From: Firmicutes bacterium UBA4996
GTDB taxonomy: Bacteria; Bacillota; Limnochordia; Darwinibacteriales; Darwinibacteriaceae
Assembly (NCBI GenBank): GCA_002396805.1
Contig: DGYW01000070.1
Span: forward strand, 1-5,998
DNA length: 5,998 nt
Reading direction: 5' to 3'
Within the stretch, counting starts at the first letter, position 1, and every line of letters begins with the position of its first letter. Position numbers and translations under genes: made by a program. The notes beneath the pieces are model-generated. The model made no database searches and was not told where the DNA came from. It saw only the letters and a list, made by a program, of their open reading frames with translations. Below, one piece after another: positions 1-4,687 of the stretch.

Positions 1-280
1 TAGCCCAGGACCCAAAGAGCGGCGTGCCATTTATTCGGCAGCCAAGACAGTAGACAACAAAAATAAGCCTCCCTCCTTTACAAACCATCATCTAAGGTCT
101 TGCTTTTTCTTCCCACAACCCGCCGAGCGAGTCAATGACGCACAGAAAGGGGGTGGGGCGTGTTACGGATGCATGAAACTAAAGAGTAATACCTATTACT
201 GCCTAGAAAAATTGTGTAATTTTCGATTTGCCTAAGGAAAATGCCGAGGCTAGGTAGAGGTGTTTTTGTCGATAAAAATA
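1..280. other. Gene-free left flank with short palindromes
   Basis: No convincing gene is seen here. Reading frame 2 is open from the left edge to a TAA at 233-235 (about 77 codons) and could be the tail of a gene entering from the left. Its product has a cysteine pair and two further cysteines near the end (C-Y-G-C, then Y-Y-C and K-L-C), but I recognise no family, there is no start codon to judge, and an open stretch of this length can arise by chance. The right part (185-223) carries two perfect inverted repeats, listed separately. No tRNA, IS end or copy of the tRNA-Leu 3' end was found. Confidence 0.4.
185..223. repeat. Two adjacent perfect inverted repeats
   Basis: AGTAATA (185-191) and TATTACT (194-200) form a perfect 7-bp inverted repeat around CC. 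Eight bases on, AAAATT (208-213) and AATTTT (218-223) form a perfect 6-bp inverted repeat around GTGT. The hexamer TGCCTA occurs at 200-205 and again at 229-234, bracketing the second palindrome. The cluster lies about 60-95 bp upstream of the -35 box of the toxin-antitoxin promoter. It could be a protein-binding site (regulator or recombinase) or AT-rich chance structure; there is no GC-rich stem with a T-run as expected of a terminator. Confidence 0.4.
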
Positions 281-309
281 TTGACAAATACATTGGTGGG
301 AACTATAAT
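281..309 (+). promoter_or_regulatory. Consensus sigma-70/sigma-A promoter of the toxin-antitoxin operon
   Basis: A perfect -35 box TTGACA (281-286) and a perfect -10 box TATAAT (304-309) are separated by 17 bp, the optimal spacing. Transcription should start near 316, giving a leader of about 43 nt before the antitoxin start. An 8-bp palindrome ATTTAAAT (308-315) overlaps the -10 box and the expected start point. Phd/YefM-type antitoxins usually repress their own promoter through such palindromes, so this is a candidate operator, though it is short and AT-rich. The Shine-Dalgarno AGAGGTG (346-352) lies 6 nt before the ATG at 359. Confidence 0.85.
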
Positions 310-358
310 TTAAATACTAACTTAAACATCTGGTGGTCAACGGAAAGAGGTGTAGCAA

Positions 359-685
359 ATGCTTGATAAAGACATGCGTGGTCTTATGGAATCAATCGTC
401 CCCATATCACGTTTTAATAAGGGTGAAGCAGGCAAGATTTTTGAAGAAGTAGCCAAGAGCGGGACTAAAATTGTTGTGAAGAACAACAAGCCAACCTGTG
501 TTCTCATTGATCCCAAGAAGTATACAGAATTGATGGATATGATAGAGGACTTTCTATTACTTGCAGAAGCAGAAGAGCGTATGAAATCTGCTAAGCCATC
601 CGATTTTATAAGCCATGAGGATATGATGAAGAGGATGGGAATTGATCAGACAGAACTGGACAATATTGATGTGGAGATTGAGTAA
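359..685 (+). CDS. Phd/YefM-family antitoxin of a type II toxin-antitoxin pair
   Basis: This 108-residue protein should bind and neutralise the toxin encoded immediately downstream and, with it, repress the operon promoter. The N-terminal half has the Phd/YefM pattern: a V-P-I-S-x-F segment (residues 14-19), a helix (about 22-33), then a beta-rich stretch with V-V-K-N-N-K-P-T-C-V-L-I (39-50) followed by D-P-K-K-Y (51-55). This is the usual 'let a site be written, then x-V-L-x-x-x-x-Y' layout of the DNA-binding dimer. Residues 60-108 form an acidic, helical tail ending D-V-E-I-E, the expected toxin-binding part. The ATG at 359 has a good Shine-Dalgarno. Its TAA stop (683-685) overlaps the toxin ATG by one base, so the two are translationally coupled. 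The family call is firm; the particular subfamily is not. Confidence 0.88.
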   Translation: MLDKDMRGLMESIVPISRFNKGEAGKIFEEVAKSGTKIVVKNNKPTCVLIDPKKYTELMDMIEDFLLLAEAEERMKSAKPSDFISHEDMMKRMGIDQTELDNIDVEIE

Positions 686-1035
686 TGGCGTGGGCTGTCG
701 AATATCACAAATTAGTTGAGAAGGATCTTCACAAACCAGACAATGCTCAACGTAAGCAGGTTTTCAAAGCGATAAAGAAAGTGGCGCAAAATCCATTACC
801 TGATTATGAGGGAGGTTATGGCAAGCCTCTTGGAAACCGTGCGGCAGCGCAGCTCGCAGGCTATTGCAAGATTAAGCTACGGAAATCAGGGCTCAGGGTC
901 GTCTACGGCATTGTCAGGGAGCAAGAAATCATGACGATTGTAGTGATCTCGATCAGGAGTGATGAGACAGTGTACAAGCTTGCGGAGCAGAGGGTGAAGC
1001 CACTTAGCCATCCAGCAAGACCTATGCAGAACTAG
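685..1035 (+). CDS. RelE/ParE-superfamily toxin
   Basis: This 116-residue basic protein is the toxin partner of the upstream antitoxin. RelE-type members cleave mRNA in the ribosomal A site, while ParE-type members poison DNA gyrase; sequence alone does not tell which applies here. The family signature is seen in the start A-V-E-Y-H-K-L-V-E-K-D-L (residues 4-15), a K-P-L segment (47-49), A-G-Y-C-K-I-K-L-R (58-66) and the strand S-G-L-R-V-V-Y-G-I (68-76), then a hydrophobic strand M-T-I-V-V-I-S-I (83-90) and R-S-D-E-T-V-Y (91-97), matching the usual 'L-x-G-x-x-R-x-R-x-x-x-x-R-v-x-Y ... H-R-x-x-v-Y' plan. Candidate active residues are K64, R66, R71 and Y74. Length is slightly above the usual 85-100 because of a tail after residue 100. 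The start overlaps the antitoxin stop (TAATG), so it depends on antitoxin translation. Confidence 0.87.
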   Translation: MAWAVEYHKLVEKDLHKPDNAQRKQVFKAIKKVAQNPLPDYEGGYGKPLGNRAAAQLAGYCKIKLRKSGLRVVYGIVREQEIMTIVVISIRSDETVYKLAEQRVKPLSHPARPMQN

Positions 1036-1142
1036 GCCTTGTCCAAGCTGATGGGTACCAAGAATTGATAGCCCTGCGTATTAACTTCAATCGTTAATTA
1101 GTAGGATTTAGAGTAGCGCAGAAAAAAATAAATTTCTCCATG

Positions 1143-1174
1143 ACCAGACATCTCTTTGAGCGTCTGGTTTTTTT
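1143..1174 (+). terminator. Rho-independent terminator after the toxin-antitoxin operon
   Basis: ACCAGAC (1143-1149) pairs perfectly with GTCTGGT (1162-1168), and an inner CTC/GAG pair (1152-1154 with 1158-1160) closes a TTT loop, with a small internal bulge. A run of seven T (1168-1174) follows directly. The position, about 110 bp after the toxin stop and before the next promoter, isolates the toxin-antitoxin unit from the replication operon. Confidence 0.88.
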
Positions 1175-1180
1175 ATTTAC

Positions 1181-1194
1181 ATAGATTGATCTAT
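1181..1194. repeat. Inverted repeat just upstream of the second promoter, candidate operator
   Basis: ATAGAT (1181-1186) and ATCTAT (1189-1194) are perfect inverted copies around TG, ending 4 bp before the -35 box. A dimeric HTH regulator could bind here, and the first gene of the operon encodes a winged-helix protein. Autoregulation is therefore plausible but inferred only from position. Confidence 0.45.
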
Positions 1195-1198
1195 AAGG

Positions 1199-1228
1199 TT
1201 GACATAGTTTATAAGCGTATGGTACAAT
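1199..1228 (+). promoter_or_regulatory. Strong sigma-70/sigma-A promoter of the replication operon
   Basis: A perfect -35 box TTGACA (1199-1204) lies 18 bp from the -10 box TACAAT (1223-1228), which is preceded by TGG and so has the extended -10 form TGnTACAAT. The start of transcription should be near 1235, leaving a leader of only about 17 nt that holds the Shine-Dalgarno GGAGG (1240-1244), 7 nt before the ATG at 1252. Confidence 0.85.
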
Positions 1229-1251
1229 GGTGGCGAAATGGAGGTTGAGAA

Positions 1252-1770
1252 ATGAATGGGGATAGAGGACAGACTGATTTTTGGAGTTTGGTAGAAGAAT
1301 TAGGGGGAACTAAAGCCTATAACGACGTTCTTTGGGCGATTTTGCATGATAAGCACCCAGCAGGTGAAGATGTCCCTGGGCTAACCAAACTTAGTTATCG
1401 GGATTTAGCAGGAATGGTTAGTGTTTCCCTTGGTACAGTGGGCAGAGCTTTGACCTTTTGGCAAAGTGTAGGGGTGATCATTGTTCATCCTACCCAATCC
1501 AGACATGAGCCAACAGTTATTGAATATCTCGGGCTTCCGCAGCACATCCTTGAGCACCCTATGGGTTCAATTGCGGAGGAACTAAAGCGTCTCATTGAGG
1601 ATGCGGAGGGGCTTACTAGAGCCTTGCGAGTGTTAGAAAGTAAGATTGATCGCATCATTCGGGACACTCAACATAACGAGCTGTCTGCATTTCGCAAAAG
1701 CAAACCCCTCGCCGTAGGCGAGACCGATGATGGCAGAACCCTGTACGTCTTAGAAGATGAAACTCTCTAA
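1252..1770 (+). CDS. Winged-helix DNA-binding protein with C-terminal coiled coil
   Basis: I do not recognise a named family for this 172-residue protein. Residues 20-80 look like a winged helix: a helix around 21-32, then L-S-Y-R-D-L-A (47-53), M-V-S-V-S-L-G-T-V-G-R-A-L (55-67) as turn and recognition helix, and V-G-V-I-I-V-H-P (73-80) as the wing strand. The pattern is that of GntR-like or plasmid replication HTH proteins in which a rapid 'S-x-G-T-V-x-R-A-L' recognition helix is typical. Residues 106-140 (I-A-E-E-L-K-R-L-I ... L-E-S-K-I-D-R-I-I) show heptad-spaced hydrophobics, suggesting a dimerising coiled coil. A short charged tail ends the protein. It is first in the operon with the initiator gene 41 nt downstream, so a repressor/copy-control or replication-accessory role is inferred. 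The start is supported by a good Shine-Dalgarno and the promoter just upstream. Confidence 0.78.
   Translation: MNGDRGQTDFWSLVEELGGTKAYNDVLWAILHDKHPAGEDVPGLTKLSYRDLAGMVSVSLGTVGRALTFWQSVGVIIVHPTQSRHEPTVIEYLGLPQHILEHPMGSIAEELKRLIEDAEGLTRALRVLESKIDRIIRDTQHNELSAFRKSKPLAVGETDDGRTLYVLEDETL
1708..1722. repeat. GC-rich perfect hairpin inside the gene end, candidate nick or origin site
   Basis: CTCGCC (1708-1713) and GGCGAG (1717-1722) form a perfect 6-bp stem with a GTA triloop, inside the last 65 bases of the winged-helix gene and 90 bp before the initiator start. No T-run follows, so it is not a terminator. Rolling-circle origins and oriT nick sites often sit on such small GC hairpins close to the initiator gene. 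That role here is inference; selection on codons of A-V-G-E is the simpler alternative. Confidence 0.4.
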
Positions 1771-1811
1771 AATATTTGAACAGGGAATTTCGAGAATTGA
1801 AGGGGGGATGA

Positions 1812-2933
1812 ATGGAGATGGTCGCCTGTAATAACCCTGTAACACCGAGACTCAACATACTTCTGAATCCGATGCCTAGTGCGTCTAGCAATGATAGGGT
1901 AGTTTTGATGAATATCAGCTACGATAGGATAGAATTGTCCTGTGATGAGCCAAATTCGTTGCACATACCCAAAGAGTACAACTCAACAATAAGAACTGAT
2001 AGTCAATTGAGGGCGATCTTTAAGAGCATTAACGCCAAGAACAAACGAAATGGCACTAAAACTAAGGTGTGTGCTTATCGTGAGATCTATGAAGCCCCTC
2101 ATGGGATGCGGATCAGAAAGGATTTAGTGTATGAGGGTGGGTTTAGTGAAAGGATAGTTAATGTATGTTTTAATGGGGCTCGCCACTCAGGAATTGCTAT
2201 ACGTCAATACATGGAGACGATTTTTCCTGATGATTGGAGGAGATTCAGGCTACATTATTACGAAGTTGCCTGTGATTTCAATGTGGATGTGCAGAGCTTC
2301 ATTGAGAGAGGGCTTTACCGTTCTTATGTTAGAACAAAAGAGGAGTACAAAGGCACTAGATATCTAGGCTCGCGAAGGAGTAAAAAAAGGACAATCAGTT
2401 ATGACAAAAAAGAGGAACGTTTGTTCAAAGGCTATGATCCTGATCACTATGGTTACCGTCTTGAGGAAAGAAATCGCCTTAGGGCTGTGGAGCGACCGTT
2501 GGTAGAGGATTGGCTGAGTGGAAGGTGGAGACCGAAGGTCTTTACTCACACATACATTGGCAATACTTCAATTCGCTGGGATGGCCTTAAAGACAATGAA
2601 TGGGCTTCCATAATGAGAAACGGTTTTCAGTCGGCTTTACGCTCCAGAAGAAGAACAGATGCCCGCCAAGCGAAGATGCGGAAATTGATCAAAAAGCACC
2701 AATGGTTCCCTTTGAGGAGGTTTGCAGATCAAGGGCTACTTGTTTGGACGTTAAGGTACCGTCTGGAATACGGAATCAGCCCTAAGTATACCGGAATATA
2801 TGCAAAAGTTCACTGGTCACAGCAGGCAAAGCAAGGATTGAACTCTGCGGCAGTGTACAAAGGGAGGGGAGAAAACTCGGAAGACAAATCGCGCTACCAC
2901 TTTGATGATCACTATTTTGGTGAGGTTAGCTAG
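1812..2933 (+). CDS. Rep_trans-like replication initiator / MobT-like relaxase
   Basis: This 373-residue protein resembles the Rep_trans family (pT181-type rolling-circle initiators; Tn916 Orf20 / ICEBs1 MobT relaxases), which nick DNA through a tyrosine. Visible marks in order: I-S-Y-D-R-I-E-L-S (35-43); E-V-A-C-D (151-155), with acidic residues suited to metal binding; T-R-Y-L-G-S-R-R-S (182-190), followed by the strand R-T-I-S-Y-D-K-K-E-E (193-202), where Y197 is a candidate nucleophile; and Y-R-L-E (215-218), the family's R-[FLY]-E motif with E218 a likely metal ligand. E-R-P (227-229), W-L-S-G-R-W (234-239) and a basic helical C-terminus with R-L-E-Y (317-320) follow. It lacks the N-terminal HTH often found in MobT proteins; the separate winged-helix protein upstream might replace it. 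Shine-Dalgarno AGGGGGG (1801-1807) sits 4 nt before ATG 1812 and 10 nt before ATG 1818, so either Met may be used. Replication versus mobilisation cannot be decided from sequence. Confidence 0.68.
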   Translation: MEMVACNNPVTPRLNILLNPMPSASSNDRVVLMNISYDRIELSCDEPNSLHIPKEYNSTIRTDSQLRAIFKSINAKNKRNGTKTKVCAYREIYEAPHGMRIRKDLVYEGGFSERIVNVCFNGARHSGIAIRQYMETIFPDDWRRFRLHYYEVACDFNVDVQSFIERGLYRSYVRTKEEYKGTRYLGSRRSKKRTISYDKKEERLFKGYDPDHYGYRLEERNRLRAVERPLVEDWLSGRWRPKVFTHTYIGNTSIRWDGLKDNEWASIMRNGFQSALRSRRRTDARQAKMRKLIKKHQWFPLRRFADQGLLVWTLRYRLEYGISPKYTGIYAKVHWSQQAKQGLNSAAVYKGRGENSEDKSRYHFDDHYFGEVS

Positions 2934-2971
2934 AAAATAACTATGAGTTTTTGAAAAGAGGAGGTGAGCAG

Positions 2972-3166
2972 ATGGAGCAGTTGTATTTCGATTTTCCAAA
3001 TGACGATATACTTTTGGCACACCCCGCTGGGGGAGACCAGGTAATTCCAGTACAGGTTAGTTATGACAATGTGGAGTTCTCAATTAATCATTCGGGCATG
3101 TGGGCAGGATTTCCGAACAACAAACTTCTACTCTATCATCCCAGCAAAGATGGCACTTGCAGATGA
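2972..3166 (+). CDS. N-terminal piece of a second, split Rep-like protein
   Basis: This 64-residue frame starts at an ATG preceded by a strong Shine-Dalgarno GAGGAGGTG (2958-2966), 38 nt after the first initiator gene. It contains V-S-Y-D-N-V-E-F-S (29-37), matching I-S-Y-D-R-I-E-L-S of the first initiator at a similar depth, so it is the beginning of a paralogue. The frame ends at TGA 3164-3166, which overlaps the ATG (3163-3165) of the next frame as ATGA. The distance from this motif to the next shared one in the following frame is close to that in the intact initiator (about 68 versus 78 residues), so the two pieces once formed one gene. A TTG at 2951 is in frame but lies upstream of the Shine-Dalgarno and is not preferred. 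Whether this short piece is made and stable is unknown. Confidence 0.6.
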   Translation: MEQLYFDFPNDDILLAHPAGGDQVIPVQVSYDNVEFSINHSGMWAGFPNNKLLLYHPSKDGTCR

Positions 3167-3876
3167 ATGGCCCTAGAAATAGTGTTGACACGTATCTCTT
3201 AGAAGGCCCTGAATACGCCACCAAGATCATAGCAGGACCAATTCGGATCAAACAGATCGAAAAGAGAATACCCAAATTGCAGGTGTCCTTTAGTTGCTTG
3301 AATAAGAGCCCAGAAGATATACGGGAGATACTAAATCGGCAATTCAAACCGTGGGATAACATGAAGCTACTTAGCATTGAGGTCGTAGTCGATGTGTTAT
3401 GCTCCAATATCGACCTAATCACCAAGGGTTTTATGGCTTTTGGTGCCAAAGATTTTTCAAGACAAGGTGACACCTACCATTTTGGCTCTAGCATGACCCC
3501 TAGGAGCTATAGTGTATACAAAGTTTCTAAAGAAGTAGTTGGCAAAGATCTAAATCCCCATGACCATTCGGTCATCAGAATAAAGGCTAATTTGAAGTTT
3601 TCACCAGAGGAAAGGCCCTATGCCATGGCTTGGCTTAATGGGACCTGGCAACCGGCAGCTTACAACAATGTCAACATTGCGAATGTTTTTTCGAGATGGC
3701 AGAGGCTAACAGCATCTGAACAGGGGTACTTACAGCAGCACGGCCTTTTCCAGACTATACGTGAAGCATCATTACCGAGAAATCGCAGACAGGATCTAAG
3801 AAATCTAGCAAGGAAAAATGTCTTGTTTCCGATTAGGTCTTATGTAGAGCACGAATTAGGAAAGTGGGCGTCATAG
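3163..3876 (+). CDS. Main part of the second Rep-like paralogue, frameshifted from its N-terminus
   Basis: This frame (237 residues from ATG 3163; also open back to GTG 3100) continues the paralogue in the -1 frame. It aligns along its length with the intact initiator: I-E-V-V-V-D (72-77) against Y-E-V-A-C-D; D-T-Y-H-F-G-S-S (103-110) against G-T-R-Y-L-G-S-R; Y-S-V-Y-K-V-S-K-E (116-124) against I-S-Y-D-K-K-E; E-R-P (150-152) and W-L-N-G-T-W (157-162) against E-R-P and W-L-S-G-R-W; K-N-V-L-F-P-I-R (218-225) against K-H-Q-W-F-P-L-R. The R-L-E motif has become R-I-K (139-141), losing the probable metal-binding Glu, and the C-terminus is about 40-50 residues shorter. Either one lost base within 3088-3163 split the gene, or ATGA coupling now makes a separate product. 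With the missing Glu it is probably not an active nuclease; a regulatory, DNA-binding or decayed copy are the options. No -1 slippery heptamer is seen in the overlap. Confidence 0.62.
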   Translation: MNGPRNSVDTYLLEGPEYATKIIAGPIRIKQIEKRIPKLQVSFSCLNKSPEDIREILNRQFKPWDNMKLLSIEVVVDVLCSNIDLITKGFMAFGAKDFSRQGDTYHFGSSMTPRSYSVYKVSKEVVGKDLNPHDHSVIRIKANLKFSPEERPYAMAWLNGTWQPAAYNNVNIANVFSRWQRLTASEQGYLQQHGLFQTIREASLPRNRRQDLRNLARKNVLFPIRSYVEHELGKWAS

Positions 3877-3946
3877 AGGTATTTTAGTGTTTAACGAAAA
3901 ACCTTCATCTCAGTAAATTGGCCCTTATATTGGTTTTGGAGGCTAA

Positions 3947-4069
3947 TGTACTGGTTTAAAGGCTTGGTCATTAGATCGTTACCTCTGGCGGCGCTTAGAG
4001 TATCAATCTAGCAAAGGTTGAATGAGCCTAAACAAAATACACTACAATTTAGTAGGTATGTACGCATGA
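3947..4069 (+). pseudogene. Possible decayed C-terminal scrap of a third Rep-like copy
   Basis: Frame 2 reads W-S-L-D-R-Y-L-W-R-R-L-E-Y (3965-4003), meets an in-frame TGA (4019-4021), then continues in the same frame to G-M-Y-A (4055-4066) and a second stop. The intact initiator ends with W-T-L-R-Y-R-L-E-Y followed eight residues later by G-I-Y-A. Both landmarks recur in the same order here, and this is the very part missing from the second paralogue. It may be the lost tail of that paralogue after rearrangement, or what remains of a third copy. The match is short and read through a stop, so chance is not excluded. Confidence 0.35.
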
Positions 4070-4144
4070 CGACTCTATTATATAGCACCTTTGTGAAAAA
4101 GAGCATTATTGACATCAAGATGTGCTCCAAGAGGTTGTTTCGAG

Positions 4145-4310
4145 AGAACCAAAGAACCGCAGGAAATGACATAGAGAACGTTAAGTCGTTTTAACAGGTC
4201 TTTTTGCTTTAGCACCAAAGGAAATTTTATACAGTGTTACAGAACAACCACCCTTGAGCTAACAAGGAAATAACTTGATTCAGATTGGGGACAAATATCG
4301 AGAGGAGAAC
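4145..4310. repeat. Cluster of five AGAAC repeats upstream of the excisionase
   Basis: AGAAC occurs at 4145-4149, 4153-4157, 4175-4179, 4241-4245 and 4306-4310, all in the same orientation. The first two are AGAACC with starts 8 bp apart; the last overlaps the excisionase Shine-Dalgarno. Short repeated boxes upstream of a recombination module can bind excisionase or a repressor, but a five-base motif in A-rich DNA is weak evidence. Confidence 0.3.
4204..4233 (+). promoter_or_regulatory. Weak candidate promoter for excisionase and integrase
   Basis: TTGCTT (4204-4209) and TATACA (4228-4233) are spaced 18 bp and would give a start near 4240, about 75 nt before the excisionase ATG. Each box departs from consensus, in contrast to the two strong promoters in the window. 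Low or regulated expression of the recombination genes would fit an integrated element, but this is inferred. Confidence 0.35.
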
Positions 4311-4313
4311 ACT

Positions 4314-4523
4314 ATGCACAATCAAACGCATAACAAATCAGCGTTTTATACGGTAGATGAGCTTGCAGAATTCCTAAAAATAGGGCGTTCTAGTGCTTAT
4401 GAACTCTGCAAGAGTAACAAATTCCCAACGCTTAGGTTGGGGAAAATCATAAGGATACCCAAGCAAGCCTTGTATCACTGGATTGTTGAACAAACAGGCG
4501 GAGATCTAGATAAGACTTCTTAG
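4314..4523 (+). CDS. Excisionase-family HTH protein (Xis-like, MerR-type helix)
   Basis: This 69-residue DNA-binding protein is of the small 'excisionase / DNA-binding domain' type (HTH_17 style). T-V-D-E-L-A-E-F-L (13-21) and I-G-R-S-S-A-Y-E-L (23-31) form the helix-turn-helix, F-P-T-L-R-L-G-K (37-44) the turn into the wing, and I-I-R-I-P-K-Q-A-L-Y-H-W (45-56) the following strand and helix; this order is typical. The ATG at 4314 is preferred because AGAGGAG (4301-4307) lies 6 nt before it; a TTG at 4275 would add 13 residues but has no comparable site. It sits directly upstream of the integrase, as in many integrative elements, so it most likely directs integrase towards excision and may also regulate the int region. 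A purely regulatory role is the alternative. Confidence 0.82.
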   Translation: MHNQTHNKSAFYTVDELAEFLKIGRSSAYELCKSNKFPTLRLGKIIRIPKQALYHWIVEQTGGDLDKTS

Positions 4524-4540
4524 AAAATGGTAGTAGGCGT

Positions 4541-4578
4541 CTGCCCCGCAAGGAGGTGACGATGCATAAGCGGGGTAG
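4541..4578 (+). promoter_or_regulatory. Hairpin presenting a perfect Shine-Dalgarno in its loop
   Basis: CTGCCCCGC (4541-4549) can pair with GCGGGGTAG (4570-4578) over nine base pairs with one G-U. The 20-nt loop (4550-4569) holds AAGGAGGTGA, fully complementary to the 16S rRNA 3' end, and the ATG at 4562 five nt behind it. There is no T-run behind the stem, so it is not a terminator. It lies between the excisionase stop and the integrase start and suggests translational control of the small ORF and, by overlap, of the integrase. Confidence 0.5.
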
Positions 4579-4687
4579 TACTTCTATTTGTAAACAAAGT
4601 GAAAGGAGAGAAACCAATGAGAGGGCACTTAACCAAGCGCGGGAAGAATTCTTGGAGTATCGTCTTGACTATGGGAAGAAAAATTGA
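4562..4687 (+). CDS. Small ORF (41 residues) overlapping the integrase start, possible leader peptide
   Basis: ATG 4562 follows the best Shine-Dalgarno in the window (AGGAGG at 4551-4556, 5 nt spacing) and opens a frame to TGA 4685-4687. It overlaps the first 71 bases of the integrase gene in another frame. The product is basic and polar; its second half (E-R-A-L-N-Q-A-R-E-E-F-L-E-Y) could form an amphipathic helix. I recognise no family. It could be a leader peptide whose translation opens or blocks the integrase start at 4617, since ribosomes on it pass over that start. It could also be a relic of a former upstream integrase start. Real translation is suggested by the initiation site, not by conservation, which I cannot test. 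Confidence 0.4.
   Translation: MHKRGSTSICKQSERRETNERALNQAREEFLEYRLDYGKKN

Larger units (their letters stand above)
3877..4313. other. 437-base stretch without an intact gene, before the excisionase
   Basis: It holds the possible initiator remnant (3947-4069), an overlapping ORF that I do not recognise (ATG 4066 to TAA 4194, 42 codons; open back to TTG 4018), a weak GTTAA/TTAAC hairpin (4180-4184 with 4191-4195) followed by a T-run at 4201-4205, the AGAAC cluster and a weak candidate promoter for the excisionase. A TTGACA at 4109-4114 has no matching -10 box at the right distance. The stretch is probably a mix of decayed sequence and recombination/regulatory sites. Confidence 0.5.

Noticed and set aside
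2..235. Open frame entering from the left edge with a cysteine-bearing C-terminus
   Set aside because: About 77 codons open by chance is plausible over six frames, the product matches no family I know, and there is no start codon or Shine-Dalgarno to judge. Noted in the left-flank entry but not called as a gene.
241..260. TGCCGA followed by GG-rich sequence as a second copy of the tRNA-Leu 3' end (left att site)
   Set aside because: Only six contiguous bases match the tRNA end, and the following bases diverge quickly. This is far short of a usable att identity.
1655..1964. Minus-strand open frames over the winged-helix and initiator genes
   Set aside because: They lie opposite well-supported + strand genes, lack Shine-Dalgarno sites and show no recognisable protein features.
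3088..3163. Programmed -1 frameshift joining the two initiator pieces
   Set aside because: No X-XXY-YYZ slippery heptamer in the correct frame and no clear stimulatory stem were seen; deletion or ATGA coupling is simpler.
3084..3473. 129-codon minus-strand open frame opposite the second initiator
   Set aside because: It is opposite a frame with clear homology to the first initiator and shows no family pattern or initiation signal of its own.
4109..4137. TTGACA at 4109-4114 as promoter for the excisionase
   Set aside because: No TATAAT-like hexamer is found 16-18 bp downstream.
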